From the IMG/VR virus record IMGVR_UViG_3300049855_000159, positions 1 through 37,354 of that record: a stretch of 37,354 nt of DNA. One strand, 5' to 3'. The translations under genes were made by a program, and so were the position numbers. How positions within the stretch are numbered: the stretch's first letter is position 1; each line of letters begins with the position of its first letter. The stretch is from a virus. Below are positions 1 to 6,802 of the stretch, one piece after another. Under the pieces are notes generated by a model. It did no database searches. It saw only the letters and a program-made list of their open reading frames with translations, and was not told the DNA's origin.

Positions 1-273
1 TTTTTCTGCGAGCGCCTGCTGATAGCCCAAAATGGCTGGCGGATTGATGATACTCTCATCGCCGTCCTCAACGTCTTGCCCAGCCTCAATGAACACCACG
101 GGCTCTTTGCGCTTGAAGCAGCAACCCTGCGACTCCATCACGAATGCTATCTCACCAGAATCTTCAGCGACCCTGGCAGCCGCATTCTTGGCGTCCTCAT
201 AGGTGCTGTGCTTGCTGCAATCCTGGAATCTGGTCGGGCACCAGACGAGGTAGAATGTCTCAAGTGTTTTCAT
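1..273 (-). CDS. Hypothetical phage protein, C-terminus cut by window edge
   Basis: The reading frame starts with ATG at 273 (minus strand) and runs off the left edge, giving 91 visible residues without a stop. It begins MKTLETFYLVWCPTRF and continues with a segment rich in Ala and Asp (YEDAKNAAARVAEDSGEIAF). The pattern of an aromatic VWCP start followed by an 'EDAKNAA' helix and a strand resembles small phage proteins of unknown function, but I cannot name a family. It has several Cys (CC pair near residue 51). It lies downstream of the SSB-tailed gene at 381-689, separated by a 107-bp leader with a long hairpin (284-371), so its expression may be regulated at RNA level. No clear Shine-Dalgarno is seen: GGGA at the 3' end of the hairpin lies about 10 bases before the ATG. 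Confidence 0.75.
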   Translation of the reverse strand, partial: MKTLETFYLVWCPTRFQDCSKHSTYEDAKNAAARVAEDSGEIAFVMESQGCCFKRKEPVVFIEAGQDVEDGDESIINPPAILGYQQALAEK

Positions 274-283
274 AGAGAAATAT

Positions 284-371
284 CCCAGCCCGACGAGATG
301 GCCGAATGGCCGCGCCCATCACGCGCATGGGGTGCGTATAGATGCTGCGCTCTGTTGCTCATCGGGCTGGG
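284..371 (-). promoter_or_regulatory. Long structured RNA leader (14-bp closing stem)
   Basis: On the minus-strand RNA, CCCAGCCCGATGAG (371-358) can pair with CTCGTCGGGCTGGG (297-284) over 14 positions, 13 Watson-Crick and one G-U. The same pair would be a C-A mismatch on the plus strand, so the structure fits minus-strand RNA. Inside the roughly 60-nt loop are smaller stems, GGCC-ATTC-GGCC and CCCAT...ATGGG, so a multibranched fold is possible. It ends 10 bases before the ATG at 273. It could be a cis-regulatory leader, an intergenic processing site, or an attenuator of the upstream operon. No known riboswitch class was recognised. Confidence 0.45.
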
Positions 372-380
372 AAAGTGTGG

Positions 381-689
381 TCAGAACGGCACATCTGAAT
401 CCGAACCTTCGGGCGCAGGCGTCCCGACTGGCTCAGACTGCGACGCTGGCGGCTGGCGCTGCGCGCTTCCGCCGACGAACTGGGCGTTGCCAAGAATCGG
501 CCCCTTCTCGCCGCGCAGGCGGGCATCCTTGCCTAAGTCCTGCACGACCATAAAGTCGTTGCCGTATTTGTCAGTGCCGTTGCGGTTCGGTAGCAGCGTG
601 ATGTCGAGCAGCTTGCCGCTCTTACCGTCGAACAGGGCTTCCTTGACAATCTTGCTTACGTTGATTTTTACTCGGATGATTTGGCTCAT
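381..689 (-). CDS. Small protein with SSB-type acidic C-terminal tail
   Basis: This 102-aa protein has a compact N-terminal region (about residues 1-72, with strands and the segment NGTDKYGNDFMVVQDLGK). A Pro/Ala/Gln-rich linker follows, ending in GSDSDVPF. The acidic tail closing in Pro-Phe matches the C-terminal tip used by single-stranded DNA-binding proteins to recruit partner enzymes. The N-terminal part is not a standard SSB OB-fold that I can recognise, although many phages carry similar short proteins beside recombination genes. Its ATG at 689 overlaps the stop of the 48-aa gene (ATGA), so the two are translationally coupled. A ssDNA-binding or replication/recombination accessory role is inferred from the tail and from the Bet and exonuclease genes upstream. 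Confidence 0.72.
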   Translation of the reverse strand: MSQIIRVKINVSKIVKEALFDGKSGKLLDITLLPNRNGTDKYGNDFMVVQDLGKDARLRGEKGPILGNAQFVGGSAQRQPPASQSEPVGTPAPEGSDSDVPF

Positions 690-832
690 AAATTTTCTTC
701 GTTCTTGTTGGTCTTGGCCGGACGGCTGAATCCGCCGACCTTCGGACGGGTTGACATACGCGGAATGCTTGCAGCTTCGCGACGTTGTTTTTTGGTGAGC
801 GCCTTGAAGCGCGCCTTGCTGTTGTTGTTCAT
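686..832 (-). CDS. Small basic protein, unknown function
   Basis: This 48-aa protein begins MNNNSKARFKALTKKQRREA and is strongly basic (many Lys/Arg). A longer upstream extension to 949 would overlap the MazG-like gene, and the ATG at 832 lies one base past that gene's stop (834), so I chose 832. The stop overlaps the ATG of the SSB-tailed gene in an ATGA arrangement. High positive charge suggests nucleic-acid contact, but no motif is recognised. It belongs to the leftward recombination operon. Confidence 0.6.
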   Translation of the reverse strand: MNNNSKARFKALTKKQRREAASIPRMSTRPKVGGFSRPAKTNKNEENL

Positions 833-833
833 A

Positions 834-1232
834 TCAAAACTTCTTTCCACCCTTCTTGAGACGGTTGGTAGGCTTGTGGTCAGCGCGGGAGGCGTTGTAT
901 TGCAGCTTCTCGAACAGCGCGCCAGCCAGGTCGTAGCCGTGGCCTCCACAGTAATCCATGATACGAATCACCGCATCTGCCAGCTCAACCTCGGCCATCT
1001 TGCGATGGGGCAGCTTGTCGTCCATCAGGTCTTTGCGCTCGCCTTCCATCGCCTCGGCGATTTCGCTGACGATGAGCATCAGCAGCTCGCCCTTGTTGCG
1101 CTTGAGCGGCTTGCCGGTCTTCACGTCGTTCCACCAGCCACCCTCTTTTGCGGCGACGTGGCACAGGCGCGCGGCGAACGTAACGCCCTGCTTTGCTGTG
1201 GATATAATCTCGTTCACTTTTTCTTTGGTCAT
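834..1232 (-). CDS. MazG-like nucleoside triphosphate pyrophosphohydrolase
   Basis: This 132-aa protein belongs to the all-alpha NTP pyrophosphohydrolase (MazG-like) group, which hydrolyses (d)NTPs to NMP and pyrophosphate, typically for nucleotide-pool control during phage growth. The metal-binding signature is visible: SEIAEAMEGER (E57 and E60 of the ExxE helix) followed by EVELADAVIRIMDY (E83 and D86, the ExxD helix). The tail is Lys-rich (LKKGGKKF). The ATG at 1232 overlaps the exonuclease stop (ATGA), which favours this start over one 19 codons upstream. Phage MazG proteins have also been proposed to alter (p)ppGpp levels; nothing here distinguishes the substrate. Confidence 0.82.
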   Translation of the reverse strand: MTKEKVNEIISTAKQGVTFAARLCHVAAKEGGWWNDVKTGKPLKRNKGELLMLIVSEIAEAMEGERKDLMDDKLPHRKMAEVELADAVIRIMDYCGGHGYDLAGALFEKLQYNASRADHKPTNRLKKGGKKF

Positions 1233-2041
1233 TTGCTGAGTCTGTTGATTTCGACCGGATACCCCGGCCAGGTGTTTGTCTTGACGCACTCGGCGTAAGT
1301 TGTGATGAGCCGCTCGTATTTGATGCGGCCTTCTTCCAAGATTGACCAGTCAAGCTGGTGAACCATCAGGTCGAACGGCGGAGCCTTCTCAATCGCGATG
1401 AGCAGGAAGTTGTCCTTGATGTCTCCAGGGTTCTGCGCGTTCCAGATGTCGCGATAGCTGTGGGCTTGGATGTCGTAGCCGAACTTCCAGATGGAGCGTA
1501 GGAACACATCCGGCCTTGCGTCCACAGTGGTCTTTATGTCGGCCAGGCAGTTGCCAGATGTCACAAGGTCAAGCCTCCCCTTGCGGCGAATGATGCCGCG
1601 TTCAGTGTGGTAGTCGTCGAACACCGACACTTCGCGGCGGCTGTTGCGAACAATGTCGCCAGCGATGGGGTGGTCGAGCAAGGCGGTTGCAATGTGGGTC
1701 GCCTTGCTCCATAGCGATGCGCTGATTGGCTCAACACCAGCAGGAACAGACGCCAGCCACGCCTTGCCGTCCTTGGTGCGCGCATCCAGACCTTCAGGCC
1801 GGACAATCCACCACGCGGGCTTCTCGGGCTCCATCGCAATCTGGCCAACAATCTTGCCGAGCGTGAGCGCATCCGACTCTTCGCGCTCTTCGTCGTCCTC
1901 GACTCCGGCGCGATAGAACTTCGGGGAGCGCCCAAGCCGCTTTAGGTCAGACTGGGCAATGCCGTAGTCGGCCCGGTATTCCCCGTCCGGCAGGTCGTAA
2001 TACACGCCCGCCGGACGGATAGATGTTGCAGGGTTGGTCAC
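1229..2041 (-). CDS. PD-(D/E)XK exonuclease, RecE/exonuclease VIII C-terminal-like
   Basis: This 270-aa protein has the layout of the PDDEXK-type domain found in putative exodeoxyribonuclease VIII proteins. Visible motifs are LGKIVGQIAM (about 61-70, the leading helix), REVSV (E137), RRKGRLDLV (D158), LADIKTT (D168-I-K170), and the Q motif DIQAHSYRDIW (Q192). D158, D168 and K170 are the expected metal and catalytic residues. Such enzymes digest one strand of duplex ends to make ssDNA for annealing. The annealing protein Bet lies directly upstream with a one-base gap, and together they form a SynExo-type recombination pair. The length is normal for the standalone domain. Confidence 0.88.
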   Translation of the reverse strand: MTNPATSIRPAGVYYDLPDGEYRADYGIAQSDLKRLGRSPKFYRAGVEDDEEREESDALTLGKIVGQIAMEPEKPAWWIVRPEGLDARTKDGKAWLASVPAGVEPISASLWSKATHIATALLDHPIAGDIVRNSRREVSVFDDYHTERGIIRRKGRLDLVTSGNCLADIKTTVDARPDVFLRSIWKFGYDIQAHSYRDIWNAQNPGDIKDNFLLIAIEKAPPFDLMVHQLDWSILEEGRIKYERLITTYAECVKTNTWPGYPVEINRLSK

Positions 2042-2042
2042 G

Positions 2043-2996
2043 TTATTTGCCCATGTCGCGCTTCACTTCGGCGACGAGCCCACGGCGAGCAGACCAGACC
2101 TTCATCAGCTCCTTCTCAGGCATGTCTGCGAAGGACGCGAACGAGTCTGCGTTCTTGGGGCAGCCGAGCCGAACCAGCGTTCCAACAACCTGAGAGTAGT
2201 TGGCAGAGCATTCGGTGACGAAGAACTCGGAGAGCAGGTCGGCGCGGGCCTTCTCGGGAGCCTCAGTCGGCTTGGCCGTGGCGGGCGCAGGGGCAGGTTC
2301 TGGCTCGGGAGCCTGGACAACCTTTGCGGCCTGCGGGCCAAGGCCGCCATCGTCAGACGCCGGAGTGGGCTCAGGGTCAGGGGCAGCAACCTGGTTCGGG
2401 TTTTCGTCCGGAACCGGCGCAGTCACCGTCACCGACGCGGGGTGCTCCTGATGCTTGAACGTCGGCATGGGCGCAACCGTGGCCGTGATGTCGATAACAT
2501 CGTCCTCGTCCTTCAGCGAGCTGAACCCGAACGCAAGGCGCGCAGCTTGGATGAACGCCCGGTGCCGCAGCATCCGGCGCGGCATGTTGCGCCAGGCATC
2601 CGAGTTGCGCTTGCACTCGTCCAGATACTCCGTGACCCGAACCGGATGCTCACGCCCTTTGACGTGCATGGTGCAGGTGCAGGAGCCGTCATCGAACTCG
2701 AACTCGCAGCCGTTGAAATTCTTGTGCTCGTTGACAATCCGCATCCAGCCGTCAACACCCACAACCGCGACGATGCCGCCAGCCTTGTCAGGGAAGGCAT
2801 ACACTTCGCGCAGGAACGGGTTGAGGTTGTATTGATTGGCAACGATTACGAGCGCGCCGAGCTGCTCGTTGGAGGCTCCCTTGAAGACGGTGTTCTTCAG
2901 GGTGTTCATCAGGTTGACGGGCTCCATGTCGTATCGGGAGGCCATCACTGCCAGCGCGGAGGCGCGCTGTGGGACTAACGCTTTATCTGTGCTCAT
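2043..2996 (-). CDS. bet: Bet/RecT family single-strand annealing protein
   Basis: This 317-aa protein carries the Bet/RecT annealing core in about residues 20-185. The diagnostic block is YNLNPFLREVYAFPDK followed by GGIVAVVGVDGWMRIVNEH, then the WRNMPRRMLRHRAFIQAARL helix. These proteins anneal complementary ssDNA, working with the downstream PD-(D/E)XK exonuclease. After the core comes a Pro/Ala/Glu-rich linker (about 195-255) and a separate C-terminal helical segment ending MKVWSARRGLVAEVKRDMGK. The added C-terminal part makes it longer than lambda Bet and may dock partners. The leader before the ATG is A-rich (ACAAAAATACC) with no clear Shine-Dalgarno. Confidence 0.92.
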   Translation of the reverse strand: MSTDKALVPQRASALAVMASRYDMEPVNLMNTLKNTVFKGASNEQLGALVIVANQYNLNPFLREVYAFPDKAGGIVAVVGVDGWMRIVNEHKNFNGCEFEFDDGSCTCTMHVKGREHPVRVTEYLDECKRNSDAWRNMPRRMLRHRAFIQAARLAFGFSSLKDEDDVIDITATVAPMPTFKHQEHPASVTVTAPVPDENPNQVAAPDPEPTPASDDGGLGPQAAKVVQAPEPEPAPAPATAKPTEAPEKARADLLSEFFVTECSANYSQVVGTLVRLGCPKNADSFASFADMPEKELMKVWSARRGLVAEVKRDMGK

Positions 2997-3028
2997 GGTA
3001 TTTTTGTATTACGGAATACTGACGGAGG

Positions 3029-3205
3029 TTATTTGACGAAGCCGGGATAGGTATTGATGACCGCCGCTTCAAGCGCAATGGTCTTGTTCCAACGCTTCAG
3101 CCTGTTCGCCTTCACCGCCCGCTTGATGGCGCGGGAGATGGCCGGGTTGAACCGATAGAACTCGCCCTTGGGCCGCTTGCTGTCACTCTTTGATTTGTCG
3201 CTCAT
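3029..3205 (-). CDS. Small basic protein, possible DNA-binding
   Basis: This 58-aa protein starts at ATG 3205 (MSDKSKSDSKRPKGEFYRFN) and contains ISRAIKRAVKANRLKRWNKT, a strongly basic helix, then IALEAAVINTYPGF. An upstream ATG at 3259 would add 18 hydrophobic and unlikely residues. It is the first gene of the leftward recombination operon and lies just below a candidate promoter (3272-3299). Early position, small size and a basic helical centre fit a regulator or nucleoid-type protein, possibly ribbon-helix-helix, but this is inference. No function is assigned. Confidence 0.6.
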   Translation of the reverse strand: MSDKSKSDSKRPKGEFYRFNPAISRAIKRAVKANRLKRWNKTIALEAAVINTYPGFVK

Positions 3206-3271
3206 CGTTGGAACAGATTGCCACCGGCTATCCACAATGTAAACAACTAAAATGCACAATTCTTTGTGGGG

Positions 3272-3299
3272 ATAATCTTGGCGCTGAAAAATCTTTCAA
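3272..3299 (-). promoter_or_regulatory. Candidate leftward promoter for recombination operon
   Basis: On the minus strand TTGAAA (3299-3294) is separated by 16 bases from GATTAT (3277-3272), a sigma70-like pair with 4 of 6 matches in the -10 box. It lies about 65 bp upstream of the ATG at 3205, in the right orientation to drive the 58-aa gene, bet, the exonuclease and the genes beyond. Host sigma preferences are unknown, so this is tentative. Confidence 0.35.
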
Positions 3300-3305
3300 A
3301 CCCGC

Positions 3306-3332
3306 TTGACTTCTTTTCGGGGGCGGTTTAGT
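3306..3332 (+). promoter_or_regulatory. Candidate rightward promoter in the intergenic gap
   Basis: TTGACT (3306-3311) is followed after 15 bases by TTTAGT (3327-3332), resembling a sigma70 promoter with slightly short spacing. It is divergent from the candidate leftward promoter beside it. A transcript starting near 3340 would reach the hairpin at 3396-3444 within about 110 nt, giving a short RNA rather than a long mRNA. Confidence 0.3.
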
Positions 3333-3339
3333 TGTTTGG

Positions 3340-3450
3340 CGTTCGATGTGGCTGCTATCCCACTTGAAAGCGAAATGAATTTCGGTTAACTCCGAAAAAC
3401 CCGTCAGTGCCCTTGCTTTCAGGGGGTAGCCACTGGCGGGTTTTGCTTTA
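3340..3450 (+). ncRNA. Candidate small RNA ending in an intrinsic terminator
   Basis: There is no good ORF here, but two adjacent stems follow a promoter-like sequence on the plus strand. The first is TTTCGG-TTAACT-CCGAAA (3380-3397), sharing its last two bases with the second. The second is the long hairpin 3396-3444, followed by TTTTGCTTT. The one non-canonical pair of the long stem is a U-G on the plus-strand RNA but a C-A mismatch on the minus strand, which favours plus-strand transcription. It may be a small regulatory RNA or antisense to the end of a leftward transcript. No known RNA family was recognised. Confidence 0.3.
3396..3450 (+). terminator. Strong hairpin terminator, possibly bidirectional
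   Basis: AAAACCCGTCAGTG (3396-3409) pairs with CACTGGCGGGTTTT (3431-3444). An inner CCCT...AGGG stem lies in the loop, and TTTTGCTTT follows. On the minus strand the reverse copy ends in a run of five T, so the site could also stop leftward transcription coming from the terminase operon before the recombination operon begins. Confidence 0.65.
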
Positions 3451-3768
3451 CCGGCATCCTCCAGAGTTCCTCGTCGAATTGGTTTGTTCTACTGCGGGCA
3501 ACGTCATGCGGAAGCGACGACCCGGAAAACCCGGCAACGGGAGAGAGTAGCAGACCGCGCCCCGGAAACAGGCTGCAAGCTACCAGTCAGCCACAATCCA
3601 GCGAGAGCTGGGCAAGGGTGATGCGCGGAGGGAGTAAAAAGGCTATACGTCTTGGCTCCGAAGGAACAATGAACACACCACAGGGAAAGCTTCCGCTTTC
3701 ACCAAAGGAACAATCGGTAAAGGTAAGTCTCCAACTTGCAATCCGGTTCCAACCTGTCAGTATTCGTC
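3451..3768 (+). other. Non-coding stretch with possible structured RNA
   Basis: No convincing gene is visible. A 65-codon plus-strand frame at 3618-3815 has an atypical, non-protein-like composition. Several stems with GNRA-type tetraloops are present: CCCG-GCAA-CGGG near 3530-3541 and TCCAGC-GAGA-GCTGGG at 3597-3612, plus CTACT/AGTAG and GTAGC/GCTAC pairings that could close larger arms between about 3485 and 3585. AAGGAACAAT occurs twice (3661-3670 and 3705-3714). This could be a structured RNA, an origin or a control region. No group I intron, group II intron or RNase P signature was found. Confidence 0.3.
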
Positions 3769-3900
3769 ATGGCTACCAAGGGTGGAGCAGTCACATGGAA
3801 CGAAGATGTGAGTGAAATCACAAGTGTTCCCCTGCGCCGCACCAAGCCACGTTCCCGCCGCAGGTTCCGTCACAAAAACTACCCACGTTTTGTTACTTGA
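3769..3900 (+). CDS. Possible small basic protein
   Basis: A 43-codon frame begins ATGGCTACC and encodes MATKGGAVTWNEDVSEIT, then an Arg/Lys-rich end (LRRTKPRSRRRFRHKNYPRF). The composition looks protein-like, more so than other frames in this gap, and a basic tail suggests nucleic-acid binding. However, it is the only plus-strand gene among leftward genes, has no clear Shine-Dalgarno, and overlaps the end of the minus-strand frame 3879-4091 by 22 bases. It may be expressed from the candidate promoter at 3306-3332 only if the hairpin at 3396 is read through. Confidence 0.33.
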   Translation: MATKGGAVTWNEDVSEITSVPLRRTKPRSRRRFRHKNYPRFVT

Positions 3901-4091
3901 GCCTGGGTGAGCGGCCAGCCTCCCGGGATTCCCATCTCAGTTTTCCAGCAGACCTTCCACGGCTGAGCGGCGGCAGCGCCGAGCAGGCACCAGCAGCCGA
4001 GCTGGAGGTAGCCGGGGTCAACCCATTCGCCCGGCTTACCGCACGTCAGGCTTCCGACGTTTGGCGATGAAGCCGACACACAGTTTGCCAT
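3879..4091 (-). CDS. Possible small Cys/Trp-rich protein overlapping the 367-aa gene
   Basis: This 70-codon frame starts at ATG 4091 (MANCVSASSPNVGSLTCGKP) and overlaps the last 56 bases of the 367-aa gene in another frame. Beyond the overlap it has an unusual, protein-like composition with clustered Cys and Trp (WVDPGYLQLGCWCLL, then PWKVCWKTEMGIPGGWP). It could be an independent small gene or the frameshifted C-terminus of the 367-aa protein. No Shine-Dalgarno precedes the ATG. No function is recognised. Confidence 0.4.
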   Translation of the reverse strand: MANCVSASSPNVGSLTCGKPGEWVDPGYLQLGCWCLLGAAAAQPWKVCWKTEMGIPGGWPLTQAQVTKRG

Positions 4092-5139
4092 CGGGCAGGT
4101 CTTGCAAATCTTCAAACGGCTGTGCATCAGCGTCTGCCGTTGAGAGCGGCTCGTGTTCCGGCGCGTGTGCATCAGTTTGATACTTAGTGACAGGAGGAGG
4201 CGCGGAACTAGCACGCACGCGGCCACGGGAGATGCGCGGAACCAGGCGAGCGTTATTTGCGCCAGCACTATCATCGACACGCGCCAGCGGCGCAGAAGCT
4301 TTGCGGACGAACGAATGGAACGAGAGAAGGGCTTGTTCATATTTTTTGGCGATGATGCTGGAGAGTCTCCAGATGTAGGACTGCTTCGGTTTTGCTTCAG
4401 CGAGCGACTCCTGCTCCCCGGCCTCGGCGGTCTTGAAGAACTCGTCGCTGGGGGTGATGTCGAGTGTCCACTGGAACGTGCCGCCTTTGTTCAGCGCAAT
4501 CAAGTCCTCGGACTTAAACGACGTGTCCATGTTGTGCGACGCCATAATCTGACGGCGCACAGACTCATTCTCGGTGTCGAGGATGCGCAGCGAGTTGGGG
4601 TGGCGGGCGTGCAGGATGGCTTTCCAGTTGGCGCGGTAGGGGAAGGCGTTGATGGTGGCGAACCCGAGATTGAGCGGCTTGTTCTCCTCCAGCAGCCAGC
4701 GCACGGCGTTGTGGCAGATGGTGGCGTAGAGCAGCTTCATCTGGTTGACATCGGCGATGCTGGAGCGGTTGCAGACGTAGTGGATGAACGCGGCATCTTC
4801 ACTCTCCTCCTCAATCGCCGGAGCTTCTTCGTCCGGCCACTTCAGCCAGTCTTCAGGACGGCCATCACCGCACTTCAGCGCGACCTTCATGAACTTGCTG
4901 CGAAGTATCAGGAACTCGGGCCGGTTCTGGCGGAAGGAGATGCGCGCTAGACGTTGATACACGAAGTCGGCCTGGGACTGGGTGTGCAGCGGGCTCGCGG
5001 GCTTCACCATGAACACCTCGTCCTGGCAGTAGATGCCCGGTGTAGCGTAAACGGGCCAGCAGTATTCCTTGCCGTCCTTCACGTCGGCAATTCGCCACAG
5101 CTCAGTCTCACCAGGCGAGTGCATGGACATCTTGTTCAT
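4036..5139 (-). CDS. Phage protein of unknown function, downstream of terminase
   Basis: This 367-aa protein is coupled to terminase by an ATGA overlap at 5136-5139, so the pair is one operon. The first 230 or so residues look globular (for example FVYQRLARISFRQNRPEFLI, then helices around HYVCNRSSIADVNQMKLLYA, then PYRANWKAILHARHPNSLRI). The last 100 residues are low-complexity Ser/Ala/Pro/Arg sequence ending GKLCVGFIAKRRKPDVR. No nuclease, ATPase or HTH motif is evident. By position it may assist packaging, for example as a small-subunit substitute or procapsid factor, but this is only inferred. Confidence 0.82.
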   Translation of the reverse strand: MNKMSMHSPGETELWRIADVKDGKEYCWPVYATPGIYCQDEVFMVKPASPLHTQSQADFVYQRLARISFRQNRPEFLILRSKFMKVALKCGDGRPEDWLKWPDEEAPAIEEESEDAAFIHYVCNRSSIADVNQMKLLYATICHNAVRWLLEENKPLNLGFATINAFPYRANWKAILHARHPNSLRILDTENESVRRQIMASHNMDTSFKSEDLIALNKGGTFQWTLDITPSDEFFKTAEAGEQESLAEAKPKQSYIWRLSSIIAKKYEQALLSFHSFVRKASAPLARVDDSAGANNARLVPRISRGRVRASSAPPPVTKYQTDAHAPEHEPLSTADADAQPFEDLQDLPDGKLCVGFIAKRRKPDVR

Positions 5140-6713
5140 ATCGAGATTGCTCCGGTTGAGGTTGCCACTGACTGCTGCCCGAACATCTCGTGCGGGATTT
5201 CAGAGCCGATGGCGTAAGAGGTTGCGTCGAACGTGTGCCGGTGCTCGGAACCGGCGCGCACAGGCTCGGCCTTGGTCTTGCCCGGCTTCAGGTTCTGCGC
5301 CCACCCGACGTTCCACTTGCAGTGCGCTGAAATCAGCAGGCGGTTGGAGAAGAACAGGCGGCGGCATAGGGCAATGCGCTGCTTAATTGACCCGGCACCC
5401 TTCTTCACTGGGCGCATCCGGATTTGGCCGTTGCTTTCGGAGAAGAAAATCTGGGCGTCGTTCGTGTTCGATGAGGCGTCGTAGTTGAACAGGGACGAAT
5501 CGCACCAGTGATGCCATGCGGGCGCGTGTTTCAGCTTGTATTTCGCCATCATCCACTTGTTCCAGAACTGCGTGCGCTCCCACACCTTCGCGGCGAACTC
5601 GGCGACGCTAACCTGCTTGTCGATGCTGCACACCTCGTCGAACACGTCGTAGCACACGTCATCGTTCTCGTCGATGCGCGGGCAGATGAAGCTGGTCGAG
5701 TGGTTCAGCTCGCCGATGTCGGTGCCGGTGATTAGGAACGGCACGTTCGCGGGGGCAATCGTCTCCCACTCCGACTTGTCGGGCGAGCTGGCGTCTCCGA
5801 TGACGTGGATGTTGTGGACGAACTGCTCCTGAAATAATCCGGCCATCGTGTCCTTCACCCACTTGCCTTCGATGAAGCGCGCCCGCAGCGTCTTGTCGTG
5901 GCCATAGCTGTTCTCAAGCTCCTCGCGCTCCTGCGGGTTCAGGAACGGATTGTCATCCAGGCCGAACTGGAACCTCTCGTAAAACTGGCTATGGTTCTTG
6001 ATGCAGAACGGGGATTCGGGGTCGCCACCTTTGTAGAACAGGTCATGCAGCCAGTGCTCGTCGCCCTCTTCGGGCGGATTGCAGTCGAACAGGAACTGGT
6101 GATTGTTGAATGGGATTCCGATGACGCGAAGCTGCTCCTTCAACACGTCGAACACATGGCGGCTCTTGAACTGGTCGGCTTCGGAGAGCCAGATGCAGGA
6201 GAAGCGCATGGACTTGAACTTCTCTTCGACCTCGTGCTCGTGTTGCAGTGAGTGGATTTGGATTTCGCTCTTACCGCCGTGAACATTGTTGATGATGATG
6301 TATTCCATCTTGGTGACGGAATCCGCTTTCGGGCCTTCCAGGATTTTGATGCCCATGCCTGACTTTCTCCAGCCCTCAAGCACGAACTTAATCATGTCGC
6401 TCCACGCGCCACCCTTGGCGTTCTTCGCCGTCTTCGCTATCAGCGCGCCGACGCTGCCGTCGTTCTCCCACATGTTGCGGAGGAACTTGTTCGCGGTGAC
6501 AACTGACTTGGCCGACTTTCGGCAGCCGCTCAGCAGGACGTAGCGTTTGAAGCAGTCGAAAACCTCATACCCCTTCTCGGAAAGCAGCGGCACCCAGATG
6601 CCCTCCGGAGTGATGACGCCGCGCTGGAACCGGCACGCCTCGTCGTTCCACGGCGGTATGATATTCCAGGAGCTATACGGTGAGGGGAGGTCGTGGATTA
6701 GGTCTGTGGACAT
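5136..6713 (-). CDS. terL: Terminase large subunit
   Basis: This 525-aa protein is the ATP-driven DNA packaging motor and headful or site nuclease. The ATPase domain shows a variant Walker A SGCRKSAKS (62-70), Walker B CIWLSEAD (173-180, catalytic E178) and motif III FDCNPP (209-214). The C-terminal RNase H-like nuclease domain shows the three acidic positions: TGTDIGE (D332), WCDSSLF (D405) and HTFDATSYAI (D496). The length is normal. The gene is transcribed away from the portal and capsid genes, with an 89-bp divergent region between, which is less common than a shared operon. Its leader is A/C-rich (ACAAACAAAACA before the ATG) and lacks a Shine-Dalgarno. No small terminase subunit was recognised. 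Confidence 0.95.
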   Translation of the reverse strand: MSTDLIHDLPSPYSSWNIIPPWNDEACRFQRGVITPEGIWVPLLSEKGYEVFDCFKRYVLLSGCRKSAKSVVTANKFLRNMWENDGSVGALIAKTAKNAKGGAWSDMIKFVLEGWRKSGMGIKILEGPKADSVTKMEYIIINNVHGGKSEIQIHSLQHEHEVEEKFKSMRFSCIWLSEADQFKSRHVFDVLKEQLRVIGIPFNNHQFLFDCNPPEEGDEHWLHDLFYKGGDPESPFCIKNHSQFYERFQFGLDDNPFLNPQEREELENSYGHDKTLRARFIEGKWVKDTMAGLFQEQFVHNIHVIGDASSPDKSEWETIAPANVPFLITGTDIGELNHSTSFICPRIDENDDVCYDVFDEVCSIDKQVSVAEFAAKVWERTQFWNKWMMAKYKLKHAPAWHHWCDSSLFNYDASSNTNDAQIFFSESNGQIRMRPVKKGAGSIKQRIALCRRLFFSNRLLISAHCKWNVGWAQNLKPGKTKAEPVRAGSEHRHTFDATSYAIGSEIPHEMFGQQSVATSTGAISI

Positions 6714-6802
6714 TGTTTTGTTTGTGCTTGCACCACGCTGATGCCGGTGCCACTGTAACGCTAACGTCTAGCAAGACAAGCCGCCTTTAACGTAACCGAG
6801 CC
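6714..6802. promoter_or_regulatory. Divergent control region between packaging and head operons
   Basis: This 89-bp region separates the terminase ATG (minus) from the first plus-strand morphogenesis gene, so at least one promoter in each direction is expected. TAACG occurs three times (6756-6760, 6762-6766, 6788-6792) and is followed by TAAC at 6793, giving short direct repeats that could be an operator or phage-specific promoter element. I see no convincing sigma70 pair; TTGCAC at 6728 has no well-spaced -10. Confidence 0.45.

Noticed and set aside
2034-2978. Plus-strand open frame (314 codons) opposite bet
   Set aside because: bet on the minus strand has an unmistakable Bet/RecT core; the plus frame is an antisense shadow rich in Arg and Val.
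3618-3815. 65-codon plus-strand frame in the gap
   Set aside because: Low-complexity mix of Arg, Ser and Gln with no clear start signal or domain; the small frame at 3769-3900 looks more protein-like.
4153-4950. Plus-strand open frame (265 codons) opposite the 367-aa gene
   Set aside because: No coupling to neighbours and Arg/Val/Leu-rich shadow composition; the minus frame overlaps terminase in the usual ATGA manner.
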